Shown here piece after piece: positions 1 to 8,429 of a DNA stretch of 64,000 bases (its first letter is position 1; the number at the start of each line of letters is the position of its first letter). Under the pieces are notes generated by a model. It was not told where the DNA came from. It worked only from the letters and a program-made list of their open reading frames with translations, and did not search any database. The translations under genes and the position numbers were made by a program. Origin of the DNA: Crocosphaera sp. (lineage in GTDB: Bacteria > Cyanobacteriota > Cyanobacteriia > Cyanobacteriales > Microcystaceae). Location: positions 1-64,000 of the forward strand of contig JASJDN010000002.1 of NCBI GenBank assembly GCA_030065205.1. The letters run 5' to 3'.

Positions 1-88
1 CCTATGATCTAAATTGTAATGCGATCGCAGCGATAGAGCAACCCCTTACATGGACACAGAACTTATATACCATTTACTACATCCTATG

Positions 89-220
89 TCAAATAAAGCT
101 TTCAGCGATTTTTAGGTCAAATGTACGGGGGAAGTTCAGGTACATCGCCACGTATTGATAAGAGCGACGAACAATATGACGGATTTCTGCGTCGGTAATC
201 TTGGCTAGAATTTCACTCAT
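89..220 (-). pseudogene. Truncated 5' end of a gene, possibly DUF1254-like
   Basis: A 43-codon reading frame starts at the ATG at 220, with AAGGA about 12 bases upstream. Its first half (MSEILAKITDAEIRHIVRRS, then YQYVAMY) looks like the beginning of a conserved helical protein, and from memory resembles the N-terminus of cyanobacterial DUF1254 proteins, which are several hundred residues long. After residue 25 the similarity I recognise stops and the frame closes soon after, so this is probably a decayed gene start. A longer frame opening at 373 has no credible start and looks spurious. The family name is recalled, not searched. Confidence 0.3.
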
Positions 221-429
221 CTTTGACTTGATCCTTATTCTGTTTTTGAGATCATTGCCCAGTTTATAAAACTCATTTCTTGAAAATGATCTAAAAAACG
301 CAATTTTTGAGATCGCAACAAAAATATACACATTGCTGCTCTTTCGATTATCTTGGCAAACAAGCCAAAACAAAATTAAGCCAAGTTTTCACTTGACTTA
401 AAGAAAATTATGAATCGATGTCCTTGTCT

Positions 430-1866
430 TTAAAGGGTTTTGAGATACTCGACTAAAGCTTGTTTCTCCTCAGAAGATAACTCAGTTCCATAAAGATGTC
501 CCTGGTTACTATTACCATCGACACTGGTATCGTATTTAAACCCTTCGCTTTCTGCTTGGGTCCCTTGCGAAACGAAACCAACTTGATCACGACTGTAAAC
601 ATCATACGCTCGATAAAAGACCTTGGTTCTGTTTTCTGGGACTTCCAAAAGATCCTCGAGAGAAGGAACCGACCCATTATGTAAATAGGGGGCCCGTAAC
701 CAAATACCATCTAAAGCAACCGAGACGTAACCGTTTTGTTTTTGTACCTGGGTAAAATCCCATTCTTTTCCATCTCCTAGGGCGAGATATTTATCAACGG
801 CTGCTTGAGTCCACATTTTAATGCGATGGTCATCGGTTCCTACTTCCTCAACGGGAATGACGGTTCCTGTGCGATCGCCCCCAAAAGCGTGACAAGAGGC
901 ACAGTTATTGTCGAAAATGGGCTTTCCTTTGGCCGCCACAACCGCATCGATTTCAAACGGATAATCAGGAGGAGGAATTAAGCGAATAAAGTCTTCTACC
1001 CGTTGTAAGTCTTTGAGGGGTACGTTGTCCGGTGGTGTTCCTGCGGCTAAGGCCCCCATAATAATCGTCTCGGTGAGACTACTTTCTAACCCGTCCCAAT
1101 GATAATCAAACCCTTTGTGGTTTCTTTCGTTCCACACTGCAGGATCATCCACGTTATCAATCGTGTGATCAAGGGGTAGACGAAAATTGACAAATTTCAC
1201 TGGATTAAAGGAGGGAATTCGCCCAGGCCCTGGATCGGGCCGACTGTTAGTCCAAGCAAAGGCCATTCCTAAACCCATTAACTTTTTCTGGGTTTCGGGA
1301 ATAATAACGTGACGATAGAGGAGTTTATCTGACCAAGATAACTCATGTTTGGCTTCAATGGCCGGTATGATATTGTCTGGGGTAAACTTGGGATCTTTGC
1401 CACAAGCAGCTAAAAACCGGATGTTGGCGATGGAGTCAAAGCTATGGGTGGGGGCCCCTAAAACGACGGTGGGAGAGTCTTGGGGACTTTTGCGATAGGT
1501 GGTACTGTGACAAAGGGCGCAAGTTGATCCCTGACGGGGAAAGCCCACAATGCTTTTGGAAACCCCGATGGGCATTTCTTTTCCTTCTTCCCAAATAAAA
1601 CCTAGGGATTTATAGCCTCCTGGCCCGGGTAAATGTTCAGCAAAGAGGTCTGGTAAGACTTCCCAAATATAGAAGGGAACGCCTCCAGAGTTGATGGAAC
1701 CGTATTTGAAGTGATCTTCTGCTGATTTGTAAACAATGGGAACTTCCCGTTTAAAATTGTACCAAGCAAAATAACCAGCCCCCCCTGCTATTAATAGAAT
1801 AACTAATAGAAGGGTGGTGATGATTTTTCCGACTTTACTATTCACTAGGGTCATAAAAACTGCCAT
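430..1866 (-). CDS. Di-haem c-type cytochrome, membrane-anchored
   Basis: A 478-residue protein with one N-terminal hydrophobic helix (about residues 13-35), so probably a signal anchor placing it on the lumen/periplasm side. It has two haem-binding CxxCH motifs, CALCH (C116, C119, H120) and CASCH (C322, C325, H326). The late segment APYLHNGSVPSLEDLL is typical of the MauG/RoxA-like cytochrome c peroxidase superfamily. I infer a periplasmic electron-transfer or oxidase role; the substrate cannot be told. An alternative Met lies at residue 5. It is monocistronic, with 550 non-coding bases upstream before the divergent miaA. Confidence 0.85.
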   Translation of the reverse strand: MAVFMTLVNSKVGKIITTLLLVILLIAGGAGYFAWYNFKREVPIVYKSAEDHFKYGSINSGGVPFYIWEVLPDLFAEHLPGPGGYKSLGFIWEEGKEMPIGVSKSIVGFPRQGSTCALCHSTTYRKSPQDSPTVVLGAPTHSFDSIANIRFLAACGKDPKFTPDNIIPAIEAKHELSWSDKLLYRHVIIPETQKKLMGLGMAFAWTNSRPDPGPGRIPSFNPVKFVNFRLPLDHTIDNVDDPAVWNERNHKGFDYHWDGLESSLTETIIMGALAAGTPPDNVPLKDLQRVEDFIRLIPPPDYPFEIDAVVAAKGKPIFDNNCASCHAFGGDRTGTVIPVEEVGTDDHRIKMWTQAAVDKYLALGDGKEWDFTQVQKQNGYVSVALDGIWLRAPYLHNGSVPSLEDLLEVPENRTKVFYRAYDVYSRDQVGFVSQGTQAESEGFKYDTSVDGNSNQGHLYGTELSSEEKQALVEYLKTL

Positions 1867-2416
1867 AAGATTGCATAAGTAAACTGACAGAGTATTAACA
1901 ACTCTCGGAAGAAATCAAATAGGATAAGCGTTTTGTTGTTCTGACCACTCATCATTTGATTGATAGTAGTTCTAAGATATGAAGAACCAGAGATTATTAA
2001 TCAATAAACAGGGGAGAAAAGTCGAAAGTTAAGAGAAAAGTCTAATAAGACCCTTAACTTTGATCAATCATGGATACCTAAATATTGATTTTATCAATAA
2101 ACTCTAATGTTACTTGATTTTAGAGAATAGGGAACGTCTTAACAGGGGAAAAAATAAAATTCAAGTCAACCTCATCCTTTTGAGGACTTCTATTTTTTCA
2201 CTGTTTTATCTTTGTCTAATTGCTAAACAAAACAGGATTTTCTTGAATCATCAATTTTGGATATTTTTAAAGGAAAAAAACCAAACATTCAAGATAATAT
2301 CCCGACTATAAATGATCAAGTCCCTAGAATTCAAGTTCGGTGTCAGAATTTGTTATATATTTTAATATTTAAGGTAAATGTTGTTATGATAAAAAAAGTA
2401 GATAATATATGCCATT
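1867..2416. other. AT-rich intergenic region between cytochrome c and miaA
   Basis: These 550 bases separate two divergent genes and should hold both promoters. Frames at 2114-2311 and 2257-2499 have no recognisable composition or ribosome site and look like chance. I see no convincing repeat or RNA structure. Confidence 0.4.
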
Positions 2417-3322
2417 ATGTCAAGAGGCTTAATCGTTGTTTGTGGAGCAACTGCAACAGGCAAAACAGCCTTAGCTGTAGAAATTGCTCAATCTATTAAT
2501 TCTATTATTATTAGTGCAGATTCCCGTCAAGTCTATCGAGAGTTTGATATTGGAACAGCAAAACCAACTCAAGCAGAACAAGATTTAATTCCCCATTATT
2601 TAATTGATATTTGTGAACCGACAGAAACATTAACTTTAGCAGACTATCAAGAAAAAGCACAAAATTTAGTTGCTCAAAATATAGCCCATTTTCCGCTTTT
2701 AGTTGGAGGAACTGGACTTTATATTAAATCTATTGTTAAAGGCTTAAAAATCCCCAGAGTTGCGCCGCAGCCAAAGTTAAGATTACAATTAGAAACCTTA
2801 GGACAACCACAATGTTATCAAATTTTAGAGCAGGTTGACCCTATAGGAAGCCAAAAAATTCATCCTAATGATCAAGTGAGAACCCTGCGTGCTTTAGAGG
2901 TGTTTTATGTAACGGGAATTCCTATTTCTCAACAACAGGGAGAAAATCCACCATCCTATCCTATCATACAAATTGGTTTAGATTGTTCTTCTGAAGAATT
3001 GCAGAAAAGAATTACACAAAGAACAAAAAAAATGATCACAATGGGGTTCGTTGACGAGGTAGAAAATTTAGTTAAAAAATATGGTTGGAATTTACCTTTA
3101 TATAAAACATTAGGGTATGCAGAAATTATCAATTATTTGCGAGGAAACCTATCTTTATCCGAAGCAGAAAAAGAGATCATTATACATACCCGTCAGTTTG
3201 CTAAACGTCAACGAACTTGGTTTCGTGCTTATCCTGAAATTGAGTGGTTTGATACCACATCATTAAATTTAGTTGAGGAAGTTTTCTCAAAAATAAGTGA
3301 GACTTTAGCGTTAAGAACTTAA
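2417..3322 (+). CDS. miaA: tRNA dimethylallyltransferase MiaA
   Basis: A 301-residue, full-length MiaA, which transfers the dimethylallyl group from DMAPP to N6 of A37 in tRNAs reading UNN codons. Visible family motifs are the P-loop GATATGKT (residues 10-17), the substrate segment ISADSRQVYREFDIGTAKP, and GGTGLYIKSI. The C-terminal half has the expected TRQFAKRQRTWFR segment that contacts tRNA. It is convergent with and overlaps by four bases the gene on the other strand ending at 3319. Start is the only good ATG before the P-loop. Confidence 0.97.
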   Translation: MSRGLIVVCGATATGKTALAVEIAQSINSIIISADSRQVYREFDIGTAKPTQAEQDLIPHYLIDICEPTETLTLADYQEKAQNLVAQNIAHFPLLVGGTGLYIKSIVKGLKIPRVAPQPKLRLQLETLGQPQCYQILEQVDPIGSQKIHPNDQVRTLRALEVFYVTGIPISQQQGENPPSYPIIQIGLDCSSEELQKRITQRTKKMITMGFVDEVENLVKKYGWNLPLYKTLGYAEIINYLRGNLSLSEAEKEIIIHTRQFAKRQRTWFRAYPEIEWFDTTSLNLVEEVFSKISETLALRT

Positions 3323-4047
3323 TAGTCAGGGAAGTTATTTTTCCACCAAGAATACCAGTCAAACCAAGCTTCTTCTAGTTGTTTTTCTACCTCATTTAAT
3401 TCTTGATTATTGGGGTCTATATTAATAGTAAAATCCAATTCTGAGGGATTTGGTATAGACATGACACTCCATAAACAACGATACTCAACTAAATCTTTTT
3501 CTCCAATTAACCAGAAAAAAGTTCTGGTGAGTCCCCAACCCCGAAGATAACGATTTTTATTATACTGAGATAATGTGACAGTTGACTCCCCTTTAGCATT
3601 AATACAAGACCCTAAGTAGGCGGTATTTTCGTGTTCAAATAAAGCGTAATGTCCCACCCCTTTTTTGTAATAGATATCAGGATGAATAGTCGCTGCTGGC
3701 ATTTTCATATGTTTGATCATAAAGTGATTAAAACTACCGCTATATTTTGCGTACCGAATCTCTGCTTGTAACCGTTTTTGATCATTACTGTACTCATAAA
3801 CTTTACCGGGAAACGATTCGATTTCATCTTCAGTTTCAGTAGACTTTAGAGGTTGACTATCCATCAATTTCCAATTGGGGAGAGGTACTGTATCTGGAAT
3901 AGTTACTGTTTGAGTCTTATTTGTTTTTGTTTTTTTATTATCCTGTGGAACAATAATTTGATACCCGAGAAATCCTAAAATTGCCAAAAGTAAAATGCCT
4001 AAAAGACTCACTCTTGTTTTTTGCCAGTGGGGTTGTAATGCATTCAT
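3319..4047 (-). CDS. Cyanoexosortase A system-associated protein
   Basis: A 242-residue protein with one N-terminal membrane helix (about residues 13-30) and a soluble domain of mixed charge ending in Trp/Tyr-rich sequence (WFDWYSWWKNNFPDY). It lies 31 bases downstream of the cyanoexosortase gene on the same strand, the usual position of the EpsI-like partner found beside cyanoexosortase A. The soluble part most likely faces the periplasm. Exact biochemical role is unknown; it is thought to help the sorting/processing of PEP-CTERM proteins. The name rests on location and general fold more than on a diagnostic motif. Confidence 0.75.
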   Translation of the reverse strand: MNALQPHWQKTRVSLLGILLLAILGFLGYQIIVPQDNKKTKTNKTQTVTIPDTVPLPNWKLMDSQPLKSTETEDEIESFPGKVYEYSNDQKRLQAEIRYAKYSGSFNHFMIKHMKMPAATIHPDIYYKKGVGHYALFEHENTAYLGSCINAKGESTVTLSQYNKNRYLRGWGLTRTFFWLIGEKDLVEYRCLWSVMSIPNPSELDFTINIDPNNQELNEVEKQLEEAWFDWYSWWKNNFPDY

Positions 4048-4078
4048 ATTTTTTGATGTTTAATTAATAACAGTTGAC

Positions 4079-4918
4079 TTAATCTTGGCTTTCTAATGTT
4101 AAAGGACGAATGTAAGAAAACCAACAAAATATTCCAAATAGAATCACTGATATCATGGCAAAAGCTAGACTTCCATCCTCTCCATGCCAATATTCAAAGG
4201 CGTCATGAGCAGATTGAGATACGAAAAAGGTTAATAACCCAATACGAACGCAGTTGACTAAAAAACCTGTAATTGGGGCTAAGATAAGACAGAGTATTTT
4301 CTGATTTGTTTTCAAAGGAACAATAAAAAATAAGAGAATAGAACAAATAACCATCAAGGTAACAATATCAATCCCTGCACAGGTAGCTAATACTTCAACT
4401 CTTCCTGTGGGCAAAATGATAGAAACCCCTTCTCGATAGGGTTGAAATCCTAGAATGTACAACATGAATGTCGAAAATATAGCTGTCCATTTTTCCATAT
4501 TGATCATACCTAGAAAACGAATGATCACTGGATACAAAAGAAAAAGACAAAAGACGACAAGTTCGTTTTTATAAAAACGAAATCCCTTAAAACCGGCTGT
4601 TACTAAGACTAATCCAATAGCAAAAATAACAGGACAAAGAAAGAAATGATAACCCGATGTGGAGATGCTTCTTAATAGAGCAATAATAATCAAAATAATA
4701 CCCAACACAGTTGATGGTAAATTGCTTTCTAGTTTGAGGTTATTTTCTTGATGTTTATCCCATAATAAAGAGGCTGCGGTTAACCAAATCAAAAGACTAA
4801 CACTGATTAGGTTTTGATCCCCCTCTTGTTCTAAAAGGGTAAAATGGACAGCAGTTATAGCTCCTGCTATCCCTAACAGTAAATAGCTAGGTTTTCGTAG
4901 TTTTTCCAGAATTTCCAT
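4079..4918 (-). CDS. crtA: Cyanoexosortase A
   Basis: A polytopic membrane protein of 279 residues from the ATG at 4918 (a TTG four codons earlier is less likely). The exosortase catalytic triad is visible: Cys180 in ATCAGID, Arg225 in VNCVRIG and His245 in YWHGEDG. Exosortases are sortase-like transpeptidases that recognise C-terminal PEP-CTERM signals and process or anchor surface proteins. The next gene on the strand is its associated protein, forming a two-gene operon. A PEP-CTERM protein at 44166-44903 in this window is a candidate substrate. The symbol crtA clashes with a carotenoid gene name, so the product name is safer. Confidence 0.92.
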   Translation of the reverse strand: MEILEKLRKPSYLLLGIAGAITAVHFTLLEQEGDQNLISVSLLIWLTAASLLWDKHQENNLKLESNLPSTVLGIILIIIALLRSISTSGYHFFLCPVIFAIGLVLVTAGFKGFRFYKNELVVFCLFLLYPVIIRFLGMINMEKWTAIFSTFMLYILGFQPYREGVSIILPTGRVEVLATCAGIDIVTLMVICSILLFFIVPLKTNQKILCLILAPITGFLVNCVRIGLLTFFVSQSAHDAFEYWHGEDGSLAFAMISVILFGIFCWFSYIRPLTLESQD

Positions 4919-5005
4919 GGTCTTAAACAACTGTCTACAAAGTGATTTTTATGTGGTATCACCAAGTATAATCTATCGTTCAATTTCCGTCACCCATCAA
5001 CTTTT

Positions 5006-5108
5006 AGCAGTTTTCAATTGGGTGTATTAATATTCTAGTTAAGTTGAGTGTGGGGAGTGTGGGGGAAATTTTTATTCAGATGGTTAGTCTATTGATATGA
5101 AAACTGCT
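5006..5108. repeat. MITE-like element, family A (copy 1)
   Basis: About 103 bases bounded by perfect 11-base inverted repeats AGCAGTTTTCA and TGAAAACTGCT. The interior holds a G-rich run (GAGTGTGGGGAGTGTGGGGG) and the segment TTAGTCTATTGATATGAAAA. A second copy with the same ends and interior lies at 52778-52879. No coding capacity; probably a non-autonomous transposon-derived repeat. Confidence 0.8.
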
Positions 5109-5138
5109 ATTAACTTTGATTTGAATAAAGCGATAATA

Positions 5139-5843
5139 TTATTTTTGAATAACTATCTGCTCAAGTTTACCGTGAAATATCCGTTTAAGATCAGATTCTA
5201 GATCATCGGTTAACTTTTGGGAACTCCGTTTAAGACTACTGGTGTCATAACTGGCCACATCCAGAGGCGAACCAATATTAATTGTCACATCCGTTCCCCA
5301 ACTGGGAAAGGGCTGACTATATTCAATGGTCACTGGTAATATTTTCATGCCACAACCGGGTTGTTGAGATTCCACGTCTAACGCAATACGGGCCACACCT
5401 CGTTTGAGAGGATGAACTTCTTTATCTCGAAAAATGCCTCCTTCGGGAAAAATAACTAACATTTCCCCTTGTTTGAGAACTTCCACACTATGTTCCAAAC
5501 TACTCGGTCCGGGTCGTTTAATATCCACTGGAAACCCTCCTAAACGACGAATAAACCAACCTTGAATGCCAGTCATTTCACTCGAAGTCACCATAAACCT
5601 CACATCTCGACCACTGACTATTCTCCCTACGGCATAGGGTATCATTAAAGCATCCCAACGAGAACGATGGGTAGGGGCAATGATAACTGGCCCAGTTTTG
5701 GGAATATTTTCTTGTCCGTTGATGGTAATCTGACCAAAATAAAAAGGCAATACGATCACTGATCCCAATGGATAAGCGATATTGATTAACCAAGGAGAAA
5801 TTTGAGATTTGACTTGATCGCTTTTAATGGTAGAAATATTCAT
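5139..5843 (-). CDS. plsC: 1-acyl-sn-glycerol-3-phosphate acyltransferase (PlsC family)
   Basis: A 234-residue lysophosphatidate acyltransferase that makes phosphatidic acid for membrane lipid synthesis. The catalytic HX4D motif is H59-RSRW-D64 and the substrate-binding FPEG motif is at residues 132-135. A hydrophobic stretch near residues 18-38 probably associates it with the membrane. Several PlsC paralogues usually occur in cyanobacteria, and which acyl position or donor this one prefers cannot be read from sequence. Confidence 0.9.
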   Translation of the reverse strand: MNISTIKSDQVKSQISPWLINIAYPLGSVIVLPFYFGQITINGQENIPKTGPVIIAPTHRSRWDALMIPYAVGRIVSGRDVRFMVTSSEMTGIQGWFIRRLGGFPVDIKRPGPSSLEHSVEVLKQGEMLVIFPEGGIFRDKEVHPLKRGVARIALDVESQQPGCGMKILPVTIEYSQPFPSWGTDVTINIGSPLDVASYDTSSLKRSSQKLTDDLESDLKRIFHGKLEQIVIQK

Positions 5844-5991
5844 AGATTAGGCAAAACGCAACAAAATTATCTCAAAAAGAGATAAGTCATACATAGAGTC
5901 ATTGTAGGTACACTATAAAACTTTTTAATATTCCTGTGTTGAGAGACACAGACAGTTGTCTAGCTGTCAAGTTAACTGAATGAAGGGGAAT

Positions 5992-6618
5992 TTAACCACT
6001 ACACCAATTGTCTAACGTCAAGGTTTCTGTTGCTTCGGGATATTCTTCTAGATAGGTTTCTAGGGCTGTTTTTTTCGGTTTTTTATTGGTATAAAAAGAG
6101 GCTTCTGCTTCCAGTTCTTCTACTAATAACCACGCTTCTTTACACGCTTGGGACTCATGAGAAAACGTTTGACATATTTTTCTGGCTTCGTTTATTTTGT
6201 CTTCAATTTGTTTTTGAAATTGTTCGTCAATTGGATTATTTAAAAACTCACTTTTGTTTAAAATATCGAAAATGGAAACAATGCCTAGAAGTTCTCCTTT
6301 AATCACAGGAGCGCAACGAATACCTGAATTTTTAAATAGTTTGGCTGCATACTCAACTCCTAAATCTGGATTTAAAACCAAACAAGGTTTGGTCATAATT
6401 TCATAAACTCTGACGTGTTTGGGATTTTTTCCAGAAGCAACAACCTCATTAATAATATCACTGTCCGTAATCATTCCGTAAGCATCTTGAGGATGCCGAC
6501 GTTCAACAATTAATGTATGAATTGTTTTTTCTCGCATTAATTTGACAGCGATAGAAACGGTGGCTGAACTGCGAATGGTAATGACATCTGTGGTCATGAT
6601 GTCAGCAACTTTCATCAT
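5992..6618 (-). CDS. Tandem CBS-domain protein
   Basis: A 208-residue cytosolic protein. Residues 1-60 (VADIMTTDVITIRSSATVSI...) and 70-125 (VYEIMTKPCLVLNPDLGVEY...) form a CBS pair (Bateman module), which usually senses adenine nucleotides or S-adenosyl compounds. The last 80 residues are a charged helical tail with two cysteines and no domain I recognise. No partner gene is adjacent, so the regulated target is unknown. Start is supported by the position of the first CBS strand immediately after Met. Confidence 0.88.
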   Translation of the reverse strand: MMKVADIMTTDVITIRSSATVSIAVKLMREKTIHTLIVERRHPQDAYGMITDSDIINEVVASGKNPKHVRVYEIMTKPCLVLNPDLGVEYAAKLFKNSGIRCAPVIKGELLGIVSIFDILNKSEFLNNPIDEQFQKQIEDKINEARKICQTFSHESQACKEAWLLVEELEAEASFYTNKKPKKTALETYLEEYPEATETLTLDNWCSG

Positions 6619-6742
6619 TGTGAATTTTTAACCCATTTTGCTTCAATGTAACATAAGGACGCTTAATTTCAAGCAATTTCTTCTGTCTAGTTATTGACAA
6701 GATAGAAACAATGTGTTATGCTTATGAATCGGACAATAAAAA

Positions 6743-6823
6743 GCGGACGTGGCGGAATTGGTAGACGCGCTAGATTTAGGTTCTAGTGTCTTAGGCGTGA
6801 GAGTTCGAGTCTCTCCGTCCGCA
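6743..6823 (+). tRNA. tRNA-Leu (anticodon UAG)
   Basis: A complete 81-base cloverleaf. The acceptor stem GCGGACG pairs with CGTCCGC, followed by the discriminator A. The anticodon stem CTAGA/TCTAG encloses the loop TTTAGGT, giving anticodon UAG, which reads CUA and other CUN codons. A long variable arm (TGTCTTAGGCGT) is present as expected for leucine, and the T-loop GTTCGAGTC is canonical. CCA is not encoded. Confidence 0.97.
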
Positions 6824-6834
6824 TTATATAATTG

Positions 6835-7275
6835 CTAGTAAAGATAGATGGCACCAGTTCTTTGTAGGTTAATGGAACGATGGCCTAAAAAACTGGGCTT
6901 ATCTTTGACCACTGATACATTAACAATATTGTTATCTTCGTCGACTTTGACTTGATAACGTAAGTTAAACTCAGTTGCATCATGAACTAATGGATAAATA
7001 ACGATATTAGCTGCGCTGCCAAAGCCTTTTAAGTTACCAGTTTCCTTTGGTTGCAATGCTTGGGGGTTCATCGATTCTAAATCGGTTAAATCATATTCAA
7101 TGGGAATATCTGTCTGATTCATAATATTAACTTCTACCATGCGTTTCGTATCGAACCTGGCCACTGGTTGCCAATATCCCGGTTGATAAGTTTCAGCCGG
7201 AGGATCTTGCGCTTGTACAACAGAAACAGGAGAAAGTCCTAGAGTTAATAACAGAATAAGTGATAATGGTTTCAT
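6835..7275 (-). CDS. Secreted protein of unknown function
   Basis: A 146-residue protein with a clear signal peptide (MKPLSLILLLTLGLSPVSVV, cleavage likely after QAQ). The mature part is rich in beta-forming residues and has no cysteines. It probably lies in the periplasm. It ends 12 bases from the convergent tRNA-Leu. I do not recognise a family. Confidence 0.75.
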   Translation of the reverse strand: MKPLSLILLLTLGLSPVSVVQAQDPPAETYQPGYWQPVARFDTKRMVEVNIMNQTDIPIEYDLTDLESMNPQALQPKETGNLKGFGSAANIVIYPLVHDATEFNLRYQVKVDEDNNIVNVSVVKDKPSFLGHRSINLQRTGAIYLY

Positions 7276-7343
7276 CGAACTATGGTATCAAAGTCATATG
7301 TTATCTTTTGTATTCTATCAATTAATTTTCAAAGAAGGGGGAA

Positions 7344-8336
7344 TTATTTTAATTCTGTACTAATTTCTCTCAACCAAATGGCAATTTCTGCTGTTTGATC
7401 AAAGGAGGTAAAATTTGGTTCATCTTTTAGCCACATCCCCTCATTATTTTGGAGAGAAACTAAATAATCAGCAATATCAAAAGCCAAATTTCTATATTGA
7501 CTTTCTTGGGTTAAGTTGGCAACAATTGATGCACCCCAAGCCACTTTATGACTAAAATAAAATGTACGTATATTAGGGTTACATTGCTCAGCAAAATCTA
7601 AATAGTTCTGAGCTATTTCTAAGTAGTGATTATTTTGCGTTGCTAAGTAAAGCTTTCCTAAAAAAGCAATAGGATAGCCAATCATAAAATAAGCTTGGTT
7701 CGGTTCAAAGGTACTAACACAATAAAAAACAGAAACATCTTGAGAAAATTCAGTGATCAGTTGTTGTTTTTGATTAATTCTTAGATAAAAATTCTTTCTA
7801 ATATTAGGCTGGATATCTAAAACTTTTTTGAGGAAATTACCTGCTTTTTTGGCTTTTTCCAATTCACCAAAATATAAGCTAGTTAAACCTAAATGAGCAG
7901 TAGTTAAGATATCAAATACTTGATTATTATCTTCGGGTTTATGGGTTTTAAATCCTCCTAACTCAGTATCATAAAATAATTTAAGATAAGAGTAGGCAGG
8001 ATAAGCAACATCAAAACGACCCATTTTTTGAGCCGTTAACATAATCCAACCATTAATATATGCCCAATATTCATTGAAAGCAATATTTTTACTTTTGTGA
8101 CCATTTTTAGCCAAGAAATCACCATTTTTTTGTAAAAAGTTATTTTTAATATAAGTTAAAATTTGATTGGCCAGTGTTATTTCACCTGATACATAGAAAA
8201 GATAAGGTGATTTATAATAACAAGCTAAATCAGTATTAGATAAACCATAATTTCCATCTTCATTCATTTGAGATTTTAACCAATGAATAGCTTGTTCAGA
8301 ACTTTCTAAGTAAGAGGCTAACTTTTTATTATTCAT
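7344..8336 (-). CDS. Alpha/alpha-toroid-like protein of unknown function
   Basis: A 330-residue soluble protein made of repeating helical pairs. Motifs such as IHWLKSQMNEDGNYGL near the start and VSLQNNEGMWLKDEPNFTSF near the end resemble the QW-type repeats of terpenoid-cyclase/prenyltransferase or six-hairpin glycosidase folds. No catalytic DxDD-type motif is visible, so I do not assign an activity. It lies 93 bases downstream of menD on the same strand and may be co-transcribed. Confidence 0.7.
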   Translation of the reverse strand: MNNKKLASYLESSEQAIHWLKSQMNEDGNYGLSNTDLACYYKSPYLFYVSGEITLANQILTYIKNNFLQKNGDFLAKNGHKSKNIAFNEYWAYINGWIMLTAQKMGRFDVAYPAYSYLKLFYDTELGGFKTHKPEDNNQVFDILTTAHLGLTSLYFGELEKAKKAGNFLKKVLDIQPNIRKNFYLRINQKQQLITEFSQDVSVFYCVSTFEPNQAYFMIGYPIAFLGKLYLATQNNHYLEIAQNYLDFAEQCNPNIRTFYFSHKVAWGASIVANLTQESQYRNLAFDIADYLVSLQNNEGMWLKDEPNFTSFDQTAEIAIWLREISTELK

Positions 8337-8429
8337 AAATTTTCTGGATTGATTGGATGATTATCAAGTCATTTAATCATGTTAGCATGGTCATCTTGTT
8401 TATTCTCCATGAAATCTTAATTTTATGAT

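Noticed and set aside
2114-2499. Short open frames upstream of miaA
   Set aside because: AT-rich chance frames, no credible start signal, and the second overlaps miaA in another frame.
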